DNA from: Chitinophagaceae bacterium UBA1931
Lineage (GTDB): Bacteria > Bacteroidota > Bacteroidia > Chitinophagales > Chitinophagaceae
DNA: 64,000 bases
NCBI GenBank assembly: GCA_002337125.1
Contig: DDFJ01000001.1
Location: forward strand, 558,001 to 622,000
Reading direction: 5' to 3'
Position numbers and translations under genes: made by a program. Of the stretch, positions 16,835 to 25,726 are shown piece by piece (the stretch's first letter is position 1; each line of letters starts with the position of its first letter). The notes under the pieces are model-generated. The model saw nothing but the letters and a program-made list of their open reading frames with translations. It was not told the origin of the DNA and did no database searches.

Positions 16835-17674
16835 ATGCTACATCATAAATTAACCAGCTGTTTTGTTTTAGCTGCAGCAGCAGTTGTTTTCATTTCCTGT
16901 CAATCACAAAAGCAGAGTACAACAAAGAATACTGTTTTTATTCAGCAAAAAGAACATACTGATGGTAAATGGAAACTGGTTTGGCAGGATGAGTTTAACG
17001 GCTCATCAATTGATACACTCAAATGGACAAAGATTCCTGAAGGCAAGAGCGACTGGAACAAACACATGAGCAGCGATGAAAAATGTTATGCTGTAAAAGA
17101 TGGCTTGTTATTTCTGAATGGTATTGTAAATACTGATACCGCAACTGATCACCGTCCGTATTTAACAGGAGGTGTTTATACAAAAGGAAGGTTTTCTTTT
17201 CAATATGGAAAAATTGAAATCAGGGCAAAGCTGCCAACTGCACAGGGTGCATGGCCTGCCATGTGGATGCTGAGCGAACAGGATAAATACGGGAAGTATC
17301 CACGTAATGGCGAGATTGATATTATGGAACATCTCAACTTTGATAACATCATTTATCAAACGGTACATTCTTATTACACGATTGAATTAAAGCAGGATAA
17401 TAATCCACCGCATTACGGAACGGCAAAAATGAAAGAGAATGATTACAATGTATTTGGACTGGAATGGTACAGTGATAAACTTGTATTTACATTAAACGGT
17501 GTGCCTACGTTTACATATCCAAGAAAAACTGATGCTGATAAAAGTCAATGGCCGTTTGACCAGCCGTTTTATGTAATGATTGATATGCAGCTTGGTGGCA
17601 ACTGGGTGGGAAAAATAAATCCTTCGCATTTGCCGATGAGTATGATGGTTGATTGGGTAAGGGTGTATCAGTAA
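16835..17674 (+). CDS. GH16 family glycoside hydrolase, lipoprotein
   Basis: This is a predicted endo-beta-glucanase of the laminarinase type, anchored as a lipoprotein. The start is ATG at 16835, because it gives a lipoprotein signal with Cys22 in VVFISCQ; a longer frame upstream overlaps the previous gene. The 279-aa protein has the GH16 catalytic motif GEIDIMEH with nucleophile Glu160, Asp162 and acid/base Glu165. Aromatic substrate-binding residues (GAWPAMWML at 138) precede it, and it ends MMVDWVRVYQ as most GH16 domains do. Substrate is probably a beta-1,3- or mixed-linked glucan. Confidence 0.92.
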   Translation: MLHHKLTSCFVLAAAAVVFISCQSQKQSTTKNTVFIQQKEHTDGKWKLVWQDEFNGSSIDTLKWTKIPEGKSDWNKHMSSDEKCYAVKDGLLFLNGIVNTDTATDHRPYLTGGVYTKGRFSFQYGKIEIRAKLPTAQGAWPAMWMLSEQDKYGKYPRNGEIDIMEHLNFDNIIYQTVHSYYTIELKQDNNPPHYGTAKMKENDYNVFGLEWYSDKLVFTLNGVPTFTYPRKTDADKSQWPFDQPFYVMIDMQLGGNWVGKINPSHLPMSMMVDWVRVYQ

Positions 17675-17739
17675 AATGAAGTGCTGTACAAGCAGGATGC
17701 TTTTGCTTGTGAGTTAATAGTTTTTTTAAAAAAAGTAAA

Positions 17740-18132
17740 ATGAGTAAAAAAAGATTCTTCAGTTTTGTAATAGCTGCGGTAATAACAGGTATTCTTATTC
17801 TGCTTTTTTTGCCTCTTGTCAATAAGTTTAATAAGCTTTTTGAATTGTCTGTTTCTGGATTTGATGGATATGTGTATTTTTTTCTGTGCTGGATATTATC
17901 AGGTTTAGTAATCGGGATAGTTTTGTTTTTTCTGGGTAAGTTTAACAAAGCAAAGCCTGTGATATTTTTTGTATCAGTTCTGGTATCCTATTTCCTTTTA
18001 CTTTTTTACTCTAACAAAAGCGAGTTTGGTTACGAGGGGATGGAAGTATTCTTGTTTTATGTTGCTTTGATATTTGGTTCGATGATTTATTTGTGTAATC
18101 AACTTTTCTTACGATTATCTGGATGGAAATAA
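17740..18132 (+). CDS. Small integral membrane protein
   Basis: The 130-aa protein has four predicted transmembrane helices (about 8-27, 40-63, 72-90 and 98-118) and a short charged start (MSKKRF). No family is recognised. Its stop codon is four bases before the first unit of the 21-bp tandem array. Confidence 0.65.
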   Translation: MSKKRFFSFVIAAVITGILILLFLPLVNKFNKLFELSVSGFDGYVYFFLCWILSGLVIGIVLFFLGKFNKAKPVIFFVSVLVSYFLLLFYSNKSEFGYEGMEVFLFYVALIFGSMIYLCNQLFLRLSGWK

Positions 18133-18136
18133 ATGT

Positions 18137-18472
18137 AAATTGTTAATAGTGATTTTGCTATTGTAAATAACTCTTATGTAGATACAGATACCGATTTTGT
18201 TATTGGAGATGCTGATTAAGGCACTGCAGATGTTGATTTTGCCACTGTAGATATCGATTTAGACGCTGCACGCTGCAATTTAGGCAGTGTAAGATGCAAT
18301 TAAGACAGTGCAAGACACGATTTGGAGACTGCACGACTTGATTTAGGAGCTGCACATATTGATTTGGACGCTGCACGCTGTAATTAAGGCAGTGTAAGAT
18401 GCAATTTAGGCAGTGCACGACACGATTTAGGCGCTGCACGTATCGATTTAGACGCTGTAAGACACGGTTTAA
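18137..18472 (+). repeat. Tandem array of 21-bp degenerate units, about 16 copies
   Basis: Sixteen back-to-back units keep an exact 21-bp period without insertions. The best-conserved units share CTGCA or GTGTAA, then variable bases, then GATTTAG or TGCAATTTAG; the first four units are most diverged. Two adjacent units (18263-18304) recur 105 bp later (18368-18409), so there has been a five-unit duplication. The core GTGTAA-NN-TGCAAT is shared with the array at 47085-47483. There are no spacers, so it is not a CRISPR. A heptapeptide frame on the minus strand is a by-product of the 21-nt period. It starts four bases after a gene stop. Confidence 0.9.
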
Positions 18473-18816
18473 GTGCCTGAAAGTGAGGTTTTAAGGGAGA
18501 ATTTGCCTGTTTTTATCGTTTGTTTCTTAGCATTGGAATTTTATTCCTGAACCATCAGAAGTTTGACACAAGTGGGATGCTTGCGCCTGCGAGTATGGTG
18601 GTTGATTAAGTAAGGAAGCATCAAAAAAACACGCCGAGTTTGTGCCTTCCGACCAATCGCAAAAATCAAAAATATTCAACTTCGGAACAGGTGTCGTTGG
18701 TCAGGCGACGCAACGACGGCGGGCTGTACTTTCTTATGCAAGAGAATATAATTCAGCAATTGAATACCAACAAGGGCAAGAAGTAAGGCACAAACGAGAA
18801 ATTTGTGTCTGCTGAA
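18473..18816. other. Intergenic region with a possible GH16 3' fragment and an inverted repeat
   Basis: At about 18570-18622 the DNA reads a degenerate version of the GH16 C-terminus (SMVVD-stop-VRKHQ against SMMVDWVRVYQ), and the preceding ACAAGTGGGATGCTTGCG resembles the sequence just after the GH16 stop (ACAAGCAGGATGCTT at 17687). GTCGTTG (18693-18699) and CAACGAC (18711-18717) form an inverted repeat. No intact gene was found. Confidence 0.35.
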
Positions 18817-20118
18817 CTAGTTGGAAATTAGAATGTTTTTGTGCCTATAACTAAATGCTATTGCAAGCAATACCCACAAGTGCCGGAAATTCATAATGTC
18901 GGTAGAAATAGCTTCACAATAAAAAATTACGAGTAAAATAAAAACTGATTGATAAAAAGAATCAGTACTGACCTTCTTAATATCAGAGTATGCAACCATG
19001 AAAAATCCCATAACCAATAATAGTGTTACAAATCCTAAAACACCAGTTTCTGCTAAGGCTCCAAAATATGTTGAATGAGGGTCATAGCTTAAAAAATTGG
19101 AAGGGTATCTGTTCTGTGATTTTCTTTTCTCAACCTCATCGTTAAAATTGCCTGTACCTATTCCCAAAAGAGGATGAGTTGAAACTAAATCTATTGCAAT
19201 CTTTTTATTCAGATAATAACAGGTTTTTAGCGCTTCTTTTTCTCCTATTTTAAATGCTACATCTGAGCTTATAAAATTTGTTTTTATGTAGTTTTTGTAT
19301 TGATCTGTGTTTGGTTTGACCATTACAAAATGAGTCGCAAAAAAAAGTAGCGTTATTACAGGTAATATTGTTCCTATTAAAACTATTCTGTTAAGTTTAA
19401 AATACCGATTATAAAGGATTACCAAAACTCCCCAGAAAATTAGCAGCAGTGTTTTTGAAAAAGTAAGACAACATGCCAATACGATAATAGATATTAATAA
19501 AATACGTACTGATTTTTTGTAAGGTAAAACTGAAAAACCGTTTAAAGAAAAAATTAAGCAAACCGAAAGAATTGTTACAAGCATTGAAGGTGTAAAAGTT
19601 GGCCCGTTAAGCCTGTAGATTGTACCCAGATAAGGGTATTCAGCAAAACTATACACAAATTTGTTCTTAATATTAAACCACAATAAAACATAACCACTTA
19701 ATGATAGTAAAGAAAGCGACCATCCCAGAAGAAAAAAAATCCTGGGGATAACTGTACTTATTTCTGAAGGAGACATTTGTGCTAAGTGTAAAAACAGCAT
19801 TAAGAAAAGAGCTACTAAATAGACACGACCAGCAGACTCCAGTAACGAAGAGTTCGACAAACTAAGAGAAGAAGACAGTATATTCAGGAGCAAATATAAA
19901 ACCAGAAATAACAGGAGTGTTGTTTCTGATTTTAAAAAAGAAAACCGTTTAAAATATGAAAGTGGTAAAAACAACAGTGTAATTGGAAACAGAATCTCAG
20001 TAAGCTGAATTTTATTTCCTATGTAAGGAAAGAATAAAACGTTTTGCAAACCTGTGCTAACTATAAGTAATAATATTAATTTGGTAAATACTTCTTTTTT
20101 TAATGTATGTGTTTTCAT
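18817..20118 (-). CDS. O-antigen ligase / polymerase-like membrane protein
   Basis: The 433-aa protein is highly hydrophobic with about eleven transmembrane helices and a large periplasmic loop in the C-terminal half. The loop carries HPLLGIGTGNF and then DPHSTYFGALAETGVLG, the conserved signature of the Wzy_C/O-antigen ligase family (WaaL, Wzy). Members transfer or polymerise undecaprenyl-linked glycans at the periplasmic face. It stands alone, on the strand opposite to its neighbours, with no glycosyltransferase genes nearby, and its DNA is clearly more AT-rich than the flanking genes. These points suggest an acquired or relocated gene. Confidence 0.88.
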   Translation of the reverse strand: MKTHTLKKEVFTKLILLLIVSTGLQNVLFFPYIGNKIQLTEILFPITLLFLPLSYFKRFSFLKSETTLLLFLVLYLLLNILSSSLSLSNSSLLESAGRVYLVALFLMLFLHLAQMSPSEISTVIPRIFFLLGWSLSLLSLSGYVLLWFNIKNKFVYSFAEYPYLGTIYRLNGPTFTPSMLVTILSVCLIFSLNGFSVLPYKKSVRILLISIIVLACCLTFSKTLLLIFWGVLVILYNRYFKLNRIVLIGTILPVITLLFFATHFVMVKPNTDQYKNYIKTNFISSDVAFKIGEKEALKTCYYLNKKIAIDLVSTHPLLGIGTGNFNDEVEKRKSQNRYPSNFLSYDPHSTYFGALAETGVLGFVTLLLVMGFFMVAYSDIKKVSTDSFYQSVFILLVIFYCEAISTDIMNFRHLWVLLAIAFSYRHKNILISN

Positions 20119-20454
20119 TATGGCTGAAGTTATGTAATTTAAAATTTGTTCAACATCTTTTTAGTATAAATACCCGACCTATACTGTTTAGTTGCTTGAA
20201 TTATGTTAGCATCATCCAATTTCAAAAATGTAAAGCACAACCATTAAACGAATAGTAAAATCTTCCTGTTTCCGGTTTTGCTGTTCATAACAGCCACCCA
20301 ATAACAACGGGCATTGCAGCTCAACAGCCAAAATGCTGCTTAATAGTAAAATCTTCCATCTTTTTAGCGATACCATACATTTTTCAGCCTCAGTAAGGGG
20401 GCTACATTTATTGGCTATTTTGTTCGCCCAATTTCAATGTTTTAATTGTAGTAA
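20119..20454. other. Intergenic region between divergent genes with a short direct repeat
   Basis: AATAGTAAAATCTTCC occurs twice (about 20249 and 20344). This 336-bp gap must hold the promoters of both the ligase-like gene and the catabolic locus, but no full TTG-N20-TAnnTTTG promoter was recognised. A TTTTG at about 20418 could be the -33 of the + strand promoter. Confidence 0.35.
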
Positions 20455-22965
20455 ATGAAACGATTGCCTGTTTCACTGCTGGTCTTTTTATTGTTACTTC
20501 AACTGTCCGCACGGGCAGCAGATATTTATGTTTCCCCCAATGGTTCTGATGTAAATGATGGTTCAAAAGAAAAGCCTTTTGCAACGCTGAACATGGCATT
20601 ACGTAAAGCAAGAGATTTGCGGCGTTTAAACGATCCTTCCATTGCCCATGGCATTCATATTATTTTAAGGGGAGGAATTTACCAGTTAAGTGAGCCCGTT
20701 TTTATCCGTCCTGAAGATGCGGGTACTGCTTCAAGCCCCACGATGATTGAAGCAGCACCCAACGAACAACCTGTGCTGAGTGGTGGTGTGAACATCAGCA
20801 ACTGGAAAAAATTAACAACAGCAGTACCCGGTTTACCTGCAAAAGCAATTGGTAAAGTTTGGGTGGCCGATGTGCCGTTAATTGGAGATCAGCTGTTCAA
20901 CTTCCGCCAGCTGTGGATCAACAATGTAAAAGCTGTGCGTGCAAAAAATACCAATGGCGATTTGATGAACCGCATCATCAGCTGGAACAAAACCGAACAA
21001 AGCTGCTGGATTCCCACACCAAAATTTCCATCGCTGCAAAATGTAAAAGGAGTTGAATTTTTTATTCACCAGTGGTGGGCCATTGCTATTCTTCGGGTGA
21101 AGAAAATGGAAGTGCATGGCGATAGTACCAAACTGTTTTTTCATCAACCCGAAAGCCGTGTGCAGAGCGAACATCCCTGGCCTGCGCCATGGATCAGCAA
21201 AGAAACCGGCAACTCAGCTTTTTACTTAACCAATGCTTTGCAGTTTTTAGATGAAGCAGGCGAGTGGTACTTAGATGTACAAAAACAAAAACTATATTAC
21301 TGGCCTCGTAATAATGAACAACTTTCAACAGCAACAGTTGTTGCTCCGGTGCTGGAAACATTGGTAAAGGTGGAAGGAAACATTGATCACCCGGTTCAAT
21401 ACATTTCATTCAACGGTATTGCATTTCAGCATACAGGTTGGTTACGTCCTTCGCAACAGGGACATGTGCCGCACCAGAATGGTTTGTACATGACCGATGC
21501 ATATCGTTTAAAACCAGCTGGCACAAAAGACAAAGCAGGATTGGATAACCAGGCATGGATTGGCCGGCCGGCTGCTGCGGTAGAAATCAATTTTGCTGAA
21601 CAGGTGAATATCAGCAATTGTCGATTTGAACATCTTGCATCAACAGGAATTGATTATCACAAAGCCGTTCAAAACAATACAGTAAATGGAAATCTGCTGA
21701 AAGATATTGGCGGTAACGGAATGCTTGCCGGTGAATATTCGGATGAAGCGACTGAAATTCATTTGCCTTACAATCCCAAAGACGATCGTGAAGTGTGCGA
21801 TGGGATGCACATCAGTAATAATCTTGTTACCAATGTAACCAATGAAGACTGGAGTTGTATTGGTATTGGTATCGGCTATTCAAAGAATACAGTTGTTGAG
21901 CATAATGAAGTCGAGAATGTTTCTTACTCAGGTATTACTATGGGCTGGGGCTGGACACCCACTGCAAATGCCATGAAGAACAACAAAATTATTGGCAACA
22001 AAATTCATCATTACGGTAAACATAATTACGATTGTGCAGGCATTTATACATTGAGCCCGCAACCCGGTTCAGTTGTTAGTGAGAATGAAATTGACAGTAT
22101 TATCAAAGCTGCTTATGTGCACCTTCCTTCGCACTGGTTTTATTTGTATACGGATGAAGGCTCTTCTTACATTACTGTGAAAGATAACTGGACTCCATCA
22201 ACAAAATATTTACAAAACTCCAACGGTCCGGGTAATGAATGGATCAACAATGGTCCGCAGGTGAGTGATGAAATCAGGAAGAAAGCCGGGCTTCAACCAG
22301 CTTATCAATCTTTACTCAAAGAACGTACTGCATCAGCACTTCATCTTCCAATCAACGAAGAACACAATGAAGTGATTGAGCTTGTTGTAAAAGAAGGGCA
22401 AACATTGGATGTAGCGAAACTCAGGAATTTACTGGCGCAGAATCATATGGACAGCAATGCCATTTATCATTGGCAAAACCATTATGTGATTTTTGATAAG
22501 GTGCAGGATATTGGTGTGATGCAGGGAAGAATTGCCAATCATTTTCCGGAAGCAGAAGTACGGGTTTATCACAACCTGTTTTATGAATACAGCAAGAAAA
22601 AGCATTGCAGTGATAAAACAGTTGCAAAGGAATGGGATCATATTATTCTTACAGCCAATCTTGTTGCTGATGAAAAATTGCAGCAGGAATATTTGAATTA
22701 TCATGCCACACAGTTTGAACAATGGCCTGAAGTATCAAGAGGTTTCTGCAATGCAAACTTTCAGCAGCTGTTGCTGTTCAGGAATGGACGTCAGTTAATG
22801 TTGGTGATCAGTATTCCTAAAGGTGAAAGCCTTGATCATCTCAATCCAAAAACAACAGAGAACAATCCGAGAGTGGATGAATGGAATAAGATGATGAAAA
22901 AATACCAGGAAGGAATTGAAGGAACAAAGAAAGGAGAGACCTGGGTGTTTTTGGAAAAGTTATAA
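20455..22965 (+). CDS. Secreted right-handed beta-helix glycosidase-like protein fused to a rhamnose-mutarotase-like domain
   Basis: The 836-aa protein has a signal peptide ending SARA and starts its mature part DIYVSPNGSDVNDGS, typical of parallel beta-helix carbohydrate enzymes (compare GH141/GH120 types). Beta-helix repeats run to about residue 600 (stacked N-rich turns such as NISNCRFEH, HNEVENVSYSGITMG). The last 110-200 residues differ: a ferredoxin-like region, then LQQEYLNYHATQFEQWPEV with His750, FRNGRQLMLVI, and a final DEWNKMMKKYQ, resembling L-rhamnose mutarotase (RhaM). Such a fusion could release an L-sugar and speed its anomer exchange. It is the first gene of the catabolic locus. 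Catalytic residues of the helix part could not be assigned. Confidence 0.8.
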   Translation: MKRLPVSLLVFLLLLQLSARAADIYVSPNGSDVNDGSKEKPFATLNMALRKARDLRRLNDPSIAHGIHIILRGGIYQLSEPVFIRPEDAGTASSPTMIEAAPNEQPVLSGGVNISNWKKLTTAVPGLPAKAIGKVWVADVPLIGDQLFNFRQLWINNVKAVRAKNTNGDLMNRIISWNKTEQSCWIPTPKFPSLQNVKGVEFFIHQWWAIAILRVKKMEVHGDSTKLFFHQPESRVQSEHPWPAPWISKETGNSAFYLTNALQFLDEAGEWYLDVQKQKLYYWPRNNEQLSTATVVAPVLETLVKVEGNIDHPVQYISFNGIAFQHTGWLRPSQQGHVPHQNGLYMTDAYRLKPAGTKDKAGLDNQAWIGRPAAAVEINFAEQVNISNCRFEHLASTGIDYHKAVQNNTVNGNLLKDIGGNGMLAGEYSDEATEIHLPYNPKDDREVCDGMHISNNLVTNVTNEDWSCIGIGIGYSKNTVVEHNEVENVSYSGITMGWGWTPTANAMKNNKIIGNKIHHYGKHNYDCAGIYTLSPQPGSVVSENEIDSIIKAAYVHLPSHWFYLYTDEGSSYITVKDNWTPSTKYLQNSNGPGNEWINNGPQVSDEIRKKAGLQPAYQSLLKERTASALHLPINEEHNEVIELVVKEGQTLDVAKLRNLLAQNHMDSNAIYHWQNHYVIFDKVQDIGVMQGRIANHFPEAEVRVYHNLFYEYSKKKHCSDKTVAKEWDHIILTANLVADEKLQQEYLNYHATQFEQWPEVSRGFCNANFQQLLLFRNGRQLMLVISIPKGESLDHLNPKTTENNPRVDEWNKMMKKYQEGIEGTKKGETWVFLEKL

Positions 22966-23000
22966 GTAGTAAGTATTAAGTTATAAGTAAAACAGTAACG

Positions 23001-24080
23001 ATGTTGACAATCGGAATTTTAGGAGTTGGTGAAGGACGCAGTACCATTTCAGCAGCCATTAACAGTAAGAAGCTCAAACTGAAAATGATCTGCGATAAAA
23101 ATATTGAGCTGTGCAGGCAACGGGCTGATGAGTTTAAAGTGTATGAATACACAACAGAGTATGAAGATCTGCTGAATGATCAGGAGATTGACATCATTGC
23201 AATTTATACGCCCGATCATTTGCATGCCGATCATATCAAACAGGCATTGCTGAGTGGTAAGCATGTGGTTTGCACCAAACCTTTTATTGATGATTTAAGC
23301 AGGGCAAAAGAATTGCTTGATCTGCAGCAACAAACAGGTAAGAAAGTTTTTGTTGGACAAAGCTCCCGTTTCTTTGAACCTTACAGGCGGCAGCGCAAGG
23401 ATTTTGAAGCAGGCGAAATTGGTGAACTCATTACGATCGAAAGTCATTACAATGCAGATCATCGATGGTTTCTTGAAAAGAAATGGGCATTGGAAGATTC
23501 ATTCAAATGGTTGTACGGCGGTTTAAGTCATCCTGTTGATTTTATCCGTTGGTATTTACCCAACATTGAAGAAGTGATGGGTTATGGTATGATCAGTGCA
23601 AATGGTAAAGCAGCCGGTTTAAAAAATGAAGACACAATGCACTTCATCTTTAAATCAACTGATGGCCGTGTTGCAAGAGTAAGCGGAACATATACTAGTC
23701 CTACACAACCGGTGAAGCGTGACAGCGGTATGACCTGCATCCTCCGTGGTACGGAAGGAGCATCGCAGGCCGATTATCATGAACTGCGTTATTCCATCAC
23801 CGATAAAACAGGTGAAGAAAAAATTATTCACTGGGGCGATGCCACATTGAAATATTATTTCCGTTTTGAAGGACAAAGTCATCATGCAGGTGAATACCAG
23901 AACTATCTTGAATATTTTGTTGATTCAATTGAACAGGGCTTTACAGCTTACCCTGATATGAAAGAAGGAATTGGAACAGTTGCATTGTTACAGGCAATGG
24001 ATAAAACATTAAAGACAGGTATGCCGGTAAAAATTGCAGACATTCTGAAACAATATAATCTTGAACCATTAAGTCATTAA
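23001..24080 (+). CDS. Gfo/Idh/MocA family oxidoreductase
   Basis: The 359-aa cytoplasmic protein has an N-terminal Rossmann domain (IGILGVGEGRS), the family motif in the form CTKP (usually EKP) near residue 93, and the C-terminal dehydrogenase fold with GGLSHPVDFIRWYLP, giving the His-x3-Asp active-site pair. These enzymes oxidise or reduce sugar or sugar-acid hydroxyls with NAD(P). In this locus it is the only obvious redox enzyme and is the best candidate to make the keto-acid on which the kinase and RuBisCO-like protein would act; that role is inferred. It lies 36 bp after the beta-helix gene and before the symporter. Confidence 0.9.
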   Translation: MLTIGILGVGEGRSTISAAINSKKLKLKMICDKNIELCRQRADEFKVYEYTTEYEDLLNDQEIDIIAIYTPDHLHADHIKQALLSGKHVVCTKPFIDDLSRAKELLDLQQQTGKKVFVGQSSRFFEPYRRQRKDFEAGEIGELITIESHYNADHRWFLEKKWALEDSFKWLYGGLSHPVDFIRWYLPNIEEVMGYGMISANGKAAGLKNEDTMHFIFKSTDGRVARVSGTYTSPTQPVKRDSGMTCILRGTEGASQADYHELRYSITDKTGEEKIIHWGDATLKYYFRFEGQSHHAGEYQNYLEYFVDSIEQGFTAYPDMKEGIGTVALLQAMDKTLKTGMPVKIADILKQYNLEPLSH

Positions 24081-24092
24081 GGCAGGAAGAAA

Positions 24093-24113
24093 CAAAAAGC
24101 TTCGTGCTTTTTG
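24093..24113 (+). other. Intercistronic hairpin before the SSS transporter
   Basis: CAAAAAGC (24093-24100), loop TTCGT, GCTTTTTG (24106-24113) form a perfect 8-bp stem between the oxidoreductase and symporter genes. It ends in T residues and could be a partial terminator or processing site within the operon. Confidence 0.5.
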
Positions 24114-24128
24114 TATTTCAAATACATC

Positions 24129-25718
24129 ATGAACGAAATCTATAATAAACTTACAACGCTTGATTTTGCCATCGTCGCAATTTATTTAATTGCATTGCTG
24201 GTGATTGGTTATGTTGCCAGTTTCCGCAACAAGAAAAAAGATGAAACATTGTTTCTTGCCAGTCATTCATTAAACTGGTACAACATTGGTTTCAATATGT
24301 GGGGCACAAATGTTGGTCCATCGTCCTTGCTTGCATTTGCAAGCATTGGTTTTTCTGCAGGCATTGTTGGTGGAAATTTCGAATGGTATGCGTTTGTGTT
24401 TCTGTTGTTACTGGCAATGGTGTTTGCACCCCGTTATATTGCAAGTAAGGTAACCACCATGCCTGAGTTCATGGGTAAACGATATGGCAAAAGCACGCAG
24501 GATATTTTAGCAGGTTATGCGTTGATAAAAATTTTGATCAGCTGGCTGAGTTTAGGTTTATTCAGCGGCGGAATTCTGGTGCGGCAGATATTAGGTATAC
24601 CTATGTGGCAATCAACAATTGTATTGGTTGCATTCTCCGGTTTGTTTACTTACATGGGTGGATTAAAAGCCATTGCAAAAGTGAATGTGTTCCAGATGAT
24701 TTTGTTGATTGTTGTATCACTGGCATTAACGTATATAGGCTTTCAGAAAGTGGGAGGCATTACAGCCTTGATTCAAAAAACGCCCGGTCATTTCTGGAAC
24801 TTAATTCATCCATCATCTGATCCCGGTTATCCGTGGCAGGCAATCTTGCTGGGTTATCCAGTATCGGCTGTTGCATTTTTCTGCACCGATCAGAGCATGG
24901 TGCAAAGTGTGTTAGGTGCAAAGAATTTAAAACAGGGACAGCTTGGTGTAAACTTTATCGGTTGGTTGAAAGTGTTGGCATTGCCCATGTTTATCTTACC
25001 AGGCATTTTGTGTTTTGCATTATATCCCAATCTTGCTGATGATAAGCTTGCTTACATGACAATGGTGACCAACTTATTTCCTGCAGGGTTAAATGGTTTG
25101 GTGATTTGTGTATTGATTGCAGTGCTTGTTGCAACCATTGGCTCATCCTTAAATGCGTTGAGTACTGTTTTTACAAAAGATATTTATGTTAATAACATCA
25201 ACCCCAATGCAACTGTAAAACAACAGATCAATGTTGGACGTTACACCGTTATTGCAGGTTGTGTGCTGGCTGTGCTGATGGCCATTGCGTTTGATAACAT
25301 CAAGGGAAAAACACTCTTCGATATTTTTCAATCAATCTTAGGTTACCTGGCGCCACCACTTGCTGTTACATTTTTACTGAGTGTTTTCTGGAAACGTACA
25401 ACCAAGCTTGCTGTTAATATCATTTTATCTGCAGGCTCTGCATTCAGTTTGTTTGTCGGTATGCTCAATCTCTGGATCTTACCTCCTGATGCAAAGACGG
25501 GAGAAAACACCTGGTGGCCTCATTACTTCCTGATTTCATTTTACATTTTTGCTGTATTATTTTTAGCTGCAATTGTGATTTCATTACTCGGTAAAAGCAA
25601 AGTAACTGCTGCCATTGAAACTGAAGCTTTACCAAAAACAGATAAGCAGGTGAAAATCCTGTTTGTTTTATTAGGACTTGTTATACTATCTCTTTACATC
25701 ATTTTTAACGGACATTAA
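24129..25718 (+). CDS. Sodium:solute symporter (SSS family)
   Basis: The ATG at 24129 (MNEIYNKL) gives 529 aa; an upstream in-frame TTG at 24111 lies in the preceding hairpin and is less likely. About 13-14 transmembrane helices are predicted. SSS features include GTNVGPSSLLAFASIGFSAG near residue 58 and a sodium-site helix CVLIAVLVATIGSSLNALST near residue 330. Members take up sugars or sugar acids with sodium across the inner membrane. Its place directly after an oxidoreductase and before an MFS gene suggests import of the locus substrate. Confidence 0.92.
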   Translation: MNEIYNKLTTLDFAIVAIYLIALLVIGYVASFRNKKKDETLFLASHSLNWYNIGFNMWGTNVGPSSLLAFASIGFSAGIVGGNFEWYAFVFLLLLAMVFAPRYIASKVTTMPEFMGKRYGKSTQDILAGYALIKILISWLSLGLFSGGILVRQILGIPMWQSTIVLVAFSGLFTYMGGLKAIAKVNVFQMILLIVVSLALTYIGFQKVGGITALIQKTPGHFWNLIHPSSDPGYPWQAILLGYPVSAVAFFCTDQSMVQSVLGAKNLKQGQLGVNFIGWLKVLALPMFILPGILCFALYPNLADDKLAYMTMVTNLFPAGLNGLVICVLIAVLVATIGSSLNALSTVFTKDIYVNNINPNATVKQQINVGRYTVIAGCVLAVLMAIAFDNIKGKTLFDIFQSILGYLAPPLAVTFLLSVFWKRTTKLAVNIILSAGSAFSLFVGMLNLWILPPDAKTGENTWWPHYFLISFYIFAVLFLAAIVISLLGKSKVTAAIETEALPKTDKQVKILFVLLGLVILSLYIIFNGH

Positions 25719-25726
25719 ATACACAT

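Noticed and set aside
18200..18439. Minus-strand 79-codon frame with heptapeptide repeats in the first 21-bp array
   Set aside because: A 21-nt period makes any frame without a stop in one unit stay open; no signal, no promoter, and the same array has stops in the frame equivalent to the second array's frame.
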